From contig ONWP01000213.1 in the NCBI GenBank assembly GCA_900321595.1, positions 1 to 8,126 on the forward strand: a stretch of DNA of 8,126 bases. Reading direction: 5' to 3'. Below are positions 4,790 through 8,126 of this stretch, in pieces. The stretch's first letter is position 1; the number at the start of each line of letters is the position of its first letter. The translations under genes and the position numbers were made by a program. The notes beneath the pieces are model-generated. The model searched no databases, was not told where the DNA came from, and saw only the letters and a program-made list of their open reading frames with translations. The DNA is from an uncultured Eubacteriales bacterium. Lineage in GTDB: Bacteria; Bacillota; Clostridia; Oscillospirales; Acutalibacteraceae.

Positions 4790-6559
4790 TTAATAATTCG
4801 CGTTCATGCCCAGCTCGTCGGAGTACACATAGGGCAGGGGATCGACGCGGTCGCCGTCCAGCCAGACCTCAAAGTGCAGGTGGTAGCCGGTGGAATTGCC
4901 GGTGGTGCCGATGGAGCTGACCTGCTGCCCGGCGCGGACGTAGTCGCCGACGCTGACGCGGAAGGAGTCGTCGAGCGCGTGCGCGTAGCCTGTGACGACG
5001 CCGTCGCCGTGATCGACGCGGACGTAGTTGCCCCAGGACCAGTGCGACATCACCGTGACCACCACGCCGTCGGCCACCGAGCAGATGCGCCTGCCGCGGC
5101 AGGATTCATTGTCGGAGGAGATGATGTCGATGCCGTAATGCCCGTTGCTCGGGTTGTAGCCCTGCGACAGGTCGAAGCAGTTGTCGGGCGCGGGCCACAG
5201 GAAGGTGCCGCCCTGATTGCGGTAGAGACGCGGCGACGCCGAGCCCAGGATCGTCGGCAGCTGCTGCGCGGCCGCGGCTGGATCGCCCTGCGCCGTCACG
5301 CCGCGCGTATTGATGCCCACGCGCACCAGCGCGTTGACCGGGCGCGTCAGATTGTAGCGGATGATCTCCCGGTCGGAGCTCGTCAGAACGCCGTCCACGT
5401 AGGTGTCCCGGTAGGTGACCAGATCCTGTCCCGTTTTGCCGGCGACGATGGTCTGCTGCGTGCCGATGGTGAGCCCCGCGTCCTTCTGGCTGACGGTGGC
5501 GAAGGGCTTGTTTTCATATTCCAGATGCGTCCGCGTGTAGCGGATGCTCACGTTGCGTTTCGCCTTCTGCGTGACCAGCGTCTGGCCGGTCACGGGCTCG
5601 GACGGATCGTACGCTGGATTCATGGCCTTAAGCGCCGCGTCCGACAAGCCGGTGGCCGTCCGGATGGATTTCGCCGTGTCGCCCTCCTTGACCGTGTACG
5701 TCCTGCGGTCCTGCGCGTTACCGGTCAGGTAGTCGTAGAGCGTCTGGCCGGTCCAGGGGACGTCCGACTCGGGGTACAGCCCCATCTCGGCGGTCACCTC
5801 CGGCGTGAAGGCGATCTCGCAGGTCGCCGGATCGAGCGCGTTGTCGTCGATGTATTCGTTGTAGACGCGCTGGACGACGCGACGGTAGGTGTCGAGGCTG
5901 TCCACGGTGCACAGGAACGCGCCGCCGACGCGCACGCCGCACAGCTGCTTCGTCTGCCCCGCCAGCACGGCCAGCACGTTGGCCGTCACCTTTTCGCTGT
6001 CGGTGAACTGTCCGATGGTGGAAAACGTCACGGCGTAGCTCACGGCCGCGTCCACCTCGGAGCGGTCGGTATCCAGACGGCGCAGGGCTTCGCGCTCCGC
6101 GCTTCGGTATTCGTCCGCCGTATGCACGACGCCGACCTCCGTGCCGTCGAGCGTCACGCGCAGGCCGAACTGCACGTCCCGCAGCGCCCGGAAGAACGTG
6201 ACGGCGAGCGCGACGGTCAGCACGGCGAAGAGCATGGAGGCCAGTCCCCGCCCGGGATGCTCGGAAAACCCGAACGCCGCGAAAAAGCGTCTGACGCGTT
6301 CGCCGGGCTTCAGGCGGCGCACCTCACCGTCGGCGCCGTCCTCGCGCACCTGCCGCACGGCGCCGGTAAAGAATTCCCGCATCCGCGCGAAAAAGCTGCC
6401 GACGGCGAACCGGAACCGCGCCCGGCGCACCCGCAGCCACGACGCCAGATGCGCAAGGAGCCAGCGAAGGGGATAGAGGATCAGCCCCGTCCACCGGATC
6501 ACCCGGCGTCCGAGGTCGATCAGCAAATCCGTCAGAAACGTGTTCCCGCTTCGTCTCAT
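4790..6559 (-). CDS. Membrane-anchored LysM-G5-M23 family peptidoglycan peptidase
   Basis: This 589-residue protein should cut peptide bridges of peptidoglycan outside the cell. Residues 1-104 are Arg-rich with some amphipathic stretches and are probably cytoplasmic. One membrane segment spans about 105-124 (LASMLFAVLTVALAVTFF). The extracellular part has an unassigned region (about 130-280), a LysM wall-binding domain (286-331, starting RTYTVKEGDTAKSI), a G5 domain (about 332-412, with the KRNVSIRYTR start and GVLTSSDREII middle), and an M23 metallopeptidase domain (about 465-576). Zinc ligands are H474 and D478 in HYGID and H562 in HLHF; H527 and H560 fit the catalytic histidines, so the enzyme looks active. 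The ATG at 6559 has GAGGGA at 6571-6566 with a 6-base spacer, overlapping the comF stop; the gap to comF is 10 bases. The same domain order occurs in Clostridia. Possible roles are growth, division or sporulation; the sequence does not decide. Confidence 0.93.
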   Translation of the reverse strand: MRRSGNTFLTDLLIDLGRRVIRWTGLILYPLRWLLAHLASWLRVRRARFRFAVGSFFARMREFFTGAVRQVREDGADGEVRRLKPGERVRRFFAAFGFSEHPGRGLASMLFAVLTVALAVTFFRALRDVQFGLRVTLDGTEVGVVHTADEYRSAEREALRRLDTDRSEVDAAVSYAVTFSTIGQFTDSEKVTANVLAVLAGQTKQLCGVRVGGAFLCTVDSLDTYRRVVQRVYNEYIDDNALDPATCEIAFTPEVTAEMGLYPESDVPWTGQTLYDYLTGNAQDRRTYTVKEGDTAKSIRTATGLSDAALKAMNPAYDPSEPVTGQTLVTQKAKRNVSIRYTRTHLEYENKPFATVSQKDAGLTIGTQQTIVAGKTGQDLVTYRDTYVDGVLTSSDREIIRYNLTRPVNALVRVGINTRGVTAQGDPAAAAQQLPTILGSASPRLYRNQGGTFLWPAPDNCFDLSQGYNPSNGHYGIDIISSDNESCRGRRICSVADGVVVTVMSHWSWGNYVRVDHGDGVVTGYAHALDDSFRVSVGDYVRAGQQVSSIGTTGNSTGYHLHFEVWLDGDRVDPLPYVYSDELGMNANY

Positions 6560-6569
6560 ATCTGTTCCC

Positions 6570-7271
6570 TCAATCTGATTTCTCTGTCCTGCCGCCTGTA
6601 TGGAAAACGGCGACGGCGGCCGTGACGCAGCGGATCTGCGTGGCGTCCGCCAGCCGGAGCATTTTGGCGCATTCGTTCAGCGTGCTGCCGGTGGTCATGA
6701 TATCGTCCACGAGCAGCACGCGCAGCCCGTCGAACCGCTTTTCGCAGTCGAAAACGCCGAAGACGTTGCCCGTGCGCGCCAGCATGGGCAGGCGGTGCTG
6801 CTTGTCTGTTGTGTAGCGCTTGACGAGCGCGTCGCTGACGGGCAGCTCCAGCATCAGCCCCAGCAGCCGCGCCAGCAGCCGCGACTGATTGAAGCCCCGC
6901 CGGGCGGTCTCCGCCCCGGTCTGCGGCACGTACACGGCGCAGTCGAAGGCCTCGTCCGGCCAGAGCGCGCGCACGCAGTCGGCCATCGCGCCTGCCAGCA
7001 CGGCGGCCGCATCGCCGCCGGAACCGAATTTCCACCGCCGGATGCAGTCCCGCACCGCGCCCTCGTACAGGAACGCGGCGGCGGCCTCGTCATAAAACCG
7101 GGCGCGTCCGCGGCAGTCGCACAGCTTTTTCGGCTTCGCGCACAGCGGGCAGCGCGCGCCCTCGATGGGGCGCACCGCCTTCGCGCAGGCGCGGCATACG
7201 TAAGCGCCGGGCTTCACGGGCTCGTCGCAGAAGACGCACCGCTGCGGATACAGCGTCGTCAGCAGATCCAC
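6570..7271 (-). CDS. comF: ComF family protein (phosphoribosyltransferase-like, competence-related)
   Basis: ComF/ComFC proteins act in the cytoplasm in uptake of transforming DNA in naturally competent bacteria, though the family also occurs in species not known to be competent. The 233-residue length is typical. The N-terminus carries paired cysteines, C12/C15, C26/C29, C41/C44 and C51/C53, the usual zinc-binding region. Then come RRWKFG (78-83), ARRGFNQSRLLA (123-134), and the PRPP-binding loop VLLVDDIMTTGST (185-197), whose two acidic residues are D189 and D190. The start is GTG at 7271-7269, supported by GGGGAGGT at 7284-7277 five bases away and by the Cys-rich region beginning at the normal distance. 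A near-consensus promoter lies just upstream. comF is first in an operon with the M23 peptidase; the divergent neighbour is proB. The family call is firm, the competence role is inferred. Confidence 0.93.
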   Translation of the reverse strand: MDLLTTLYPQRCVFCDEPVKPGAYVCRACAKAVRPIEGARCPLCAKPKKLCDCRGRARFYDEAAAAFLYEGAVRDCIRRWKFGSGGDAAAVLAGAMADCVRALWPDEAFDCAVYVPQTGAETARRGFNQSRLLARLLGLMLELPVSDALVKRYTTDKQHRLPMLARTGNVFGVFDCEKRFDGLRVLLVDDIMTTGSTLNECAKMLRLADATQIRCVTAAVAVFHTGGRTEKSD

Positions 7272-7300
7272 GGCGCACCTCCCCTTTTCGGATACATTAC

Positions 7301-7329
7301 ATTATATTCCTTGAACGGGGCTTTGTAAA
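7301..7329 (-). promoter_or_regulatory. Sigma-A type promoter of comF
   Basis: On the minus strand -35 TTTACA (7329-7324, five of six consensus bases) and -10 TATAAT (7306-7301, perfect) are 17 bases apart. Predicted start is near 7294, giving a leader of about 23 bases that contains the strong Shine-Dalgarno. Confidence 0.8.
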
Positions 7330-7340
7330 GACAAAATAGC

Positions 7341-7356
7341 GGAAAAAAGCTTTTCC
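7341..7356. repeat. Small palindrome between the divergent comF and proB promoters
   Basis: GGAAAA (7341-7346) faces TTTTCC (7351-7356) around AAGC, and the centre AAAAGCTTTT (7345-7354) is itself a perfect 10-base palindrome. It sits between the two -35 boxes (7324-7329 and 7359-7364), where one regulator could affect both. It could also be chance in an A/T-rich spacer. Confidence 0.35.
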
Positions 7357-7358
7357 TG

Positions 7359-7388
7359 TTGCAAACCGCTGTCTTTCTGTGATATACT
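7359..7388 (+). promoter_or_regulatory. Sigma-A type promoter of proB
   Basis: -35 TTGCAA (7359-7364) and -10 TATACT (7383-7388) are 18 bases apart, with TG one base before the -10 (extended form). Predicted start is near 7395, leaving about 36 bases of leader. Confidence 0.7.
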
Positions 7389-7406
7389 GGCAATATGAGA
7401 AGTATT

Positions 7407-7420
7407 CCCTTTTGAAAGGG
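7407..7420 (+). promoter_or_regulatory. proB ribosome binding site inside a small hairpin
   Basis: AAAGGG (7415-7420), the only Shine-Dalgarno candidate, lies 10 bases before the ATG at 7431. It forms one arm of CCCTT-TTGA-AAGGG (7407-7420), a five-pair hairpin that could partly hide it. The stem is short, so the effect is probably modest. Confidence 0.45.
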
Positions 7421-7430
7421 CTGATGTGAA

Positions 7431-8126
7431 ATGAATTCTCTGCGGGACGCCCGGCGGATCGTGTTCAAGGTAGGCACCTCCACACTGACCCACGCGGGCG
7501 GCAGAACGAATATCCGGCGGCTGAGCAAGCTCTGCAGCGTGCTGGCCGACCTCAAAAACGCCGGATACGAGGTGGCGCTGGTCTCCTCGGGCGCGATCGG
7601 CGTGGGCGTCGGCAAGCTGGGGCTGCCCGGCAAGCCGGCGGATACGGCGGGCATCCAGGCGGCCGCCTGCGTCGGTCAGTGCGAGCTGATGTTCATGTAC
7701 GATAAATTCTTTTCGGAGTTCTCCTACAACGTGGGCCAGCTCCTGATCACGAAGGCCGACGTGGACGACCCCGAGCGCAGACAGCATCTGATCGACGCCA
7801 TGGAGCGGATGTTCGCCTTCAACGTGATCCCCATTATCAATGAAAACGATTCCGTCGCGGTGGAGGAGATCGTCTTCGGCGACAACGACACGCTTTCGGC
7901 CGTGGTGGCGAAGCTGTGCCGCGCCGACGCGCTGGTCATCATCACCGACATCGACGGCTTTTACAGCGCGGATCCCAACGCCGACCCGGACGCGCGGCTG
8001 ATCCCCATCATCGAGGAGATCACGCCGGAGATGCGGCAGGCCGCGGGCGATCCGGGCACCAGCCGGGGTACCGGCGGCATGGTGACGAAGCTGCGCGCCG
8101 CCGGTATCGCGACTGAGGCCGGCATC
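7431..8126 (+). CDS. proB: Glutamate 5-kinase, N-terminal part (cut by the window edge)
   Basis: ProB phosphorylates L-glutamate with ATP to gamma-glutamyl phosphate, the first and usually proline-inhibited step of proline synthesis, in the cytoplasm. The 232 visible residues cover most of the amino acid kinase domain: FKVGTSTLTHAGGR (12-25) with the ATP-binding lysine K13, VSSGAIGVGVGKLGL (51-65), QLLITKADVDDPERR (103-117), IPIINENDSV (133-142), FGDNDTLSA (149-157) with the glutamate-site DND, IITDIDGFYSADP (170-182) and GTGGMVTKLRAA (213-224). Family lengths are about 260 residues for the short form and about 370 with a PUA domain; the edge hides which this is. The ATG at 7431 is chosen because the ATP-binding motif starts about 12 residues later, as usual, and the nearby upstream ATG (7424) and GTG (7426) are out of frame. 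proA would be the expected next gene. Confidence 0.96.
   Translation, partial: MNSLRDARRIVFKVGTSTLTHAGGRTNIRRLSKLCSVLADLKNAGYEVALVSSGAIGVGVGKLGLPGKPADTAGIQAAACVGQCELMFMYDKFFSEFSYNVGQLLITKADVDDPERRQHLIDAMERMFAFNVIPIINENDSVAVEEIVFGDNDTLSAVVAKLCRADALVIITDIDGFYSADPNADPDARLIPIIEEITPEMRQAAGDPGTSRGTGGMVTKLRAAGIATEAGI

Noticed and set aside
4760..6625. 621-codon open frame on the plus strand, opposite the M23 gene
   Set aside because: It is the antisense of a clearly recognised LysM-G5-M23 gene. Its translation is Arg-, Val- and Asp-rich with no domain, as expected from GC-rich codons read backwards.
7302..7787. Minus-strand frames over the start of proB and the comF promoter
   Set aside because: They lie antisense to the conserved ProB kinase motifs and run through the divergent promoters.
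1..8126. tRNA, rRNA, riboswitch, CRISPR or insertion sequence
   Set aside because: The non-coding gaps are short and show no cloverleaf, no regularly spaced long repeats, no transposase and no riboswitch core that I can recognise.

Overview
This is a GC-rich stretch of ordinary bacterial chromosome. The gene content (prfA next to a Sua5-type threonylcarbamoyl-AMP synthase, a SPOR-free LysM/G5/M23 wall hydrolase, a ComF protein, an anaerobe-type M18 aminopeptidase and a ProB of clostridial type) points to a high-GC member of the Clostridia, perhaps Oscillospiraceae-like. That placement is inferred from protein style; no rRNA or marker comparison was possible. I see no mobile element, CRISPR array, tRNA or rRNA.

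Left operon (minus strand, 4517 down to 1). A good promoter with an extended -10 at 4489-4517 precedes five closely packed genes. In order they encode a small lipoprotein of unknown function, peptide release factor 1 (prfA), a Sua5-dephospho-CoA kinase fusion, a membrane-anchored SLT-type lytic transglycosylase, and an M18 aminopeptidase cut by the window edge. The first four overlap their neighbours by 8, 4 and 4 bases. The fifth starts 12 bases after the fourth, with its Shine-Dalgarno overlapping the preceding stop codon. Translation is therefore probably coupled along the operon. The genes mix translation (release factor, tRNA t6A synthesis), cofactor synthesis (CoA) and the cell envelope.

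Gene-free strip, 4436-4789. It holds the terminator of the right-hand minus operon (hairpin 4592-4627 with a U tract running to 4577), a GC-rich inverted repeat at 4531-4579, and the left operon's promoter. An AT-rich piece at about 4628-4789 carries three 9-mers phased at 11 bp, two of them close to DnaA boxes, and an isolated extended -10.

Right operon (minus strand, 7329 down to 4577). A near-consensus promoter drives comF (amidophosphoribosyltransferase-like, with a cysteine-rich N-terminus), followed after 10 bases by a 589-residue membrane-anchored LysM-G5-M23 peptidase.

Divergent unit (plus strand, from 7359). proB (glutamate 5-kinase, first enzyme of proline synthesis) has its own extended -10 promoter, placed back to back with the comF promoter around a small palindrome. 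It runs off the right edge.

The most unusual item is the single reading frame joining a complete Sua5 protein to a complete CoaE domain, whose P-loop lacks the usual Ser/Thr after the lysine. Nothing here looks like a wholly new multi-gene system.
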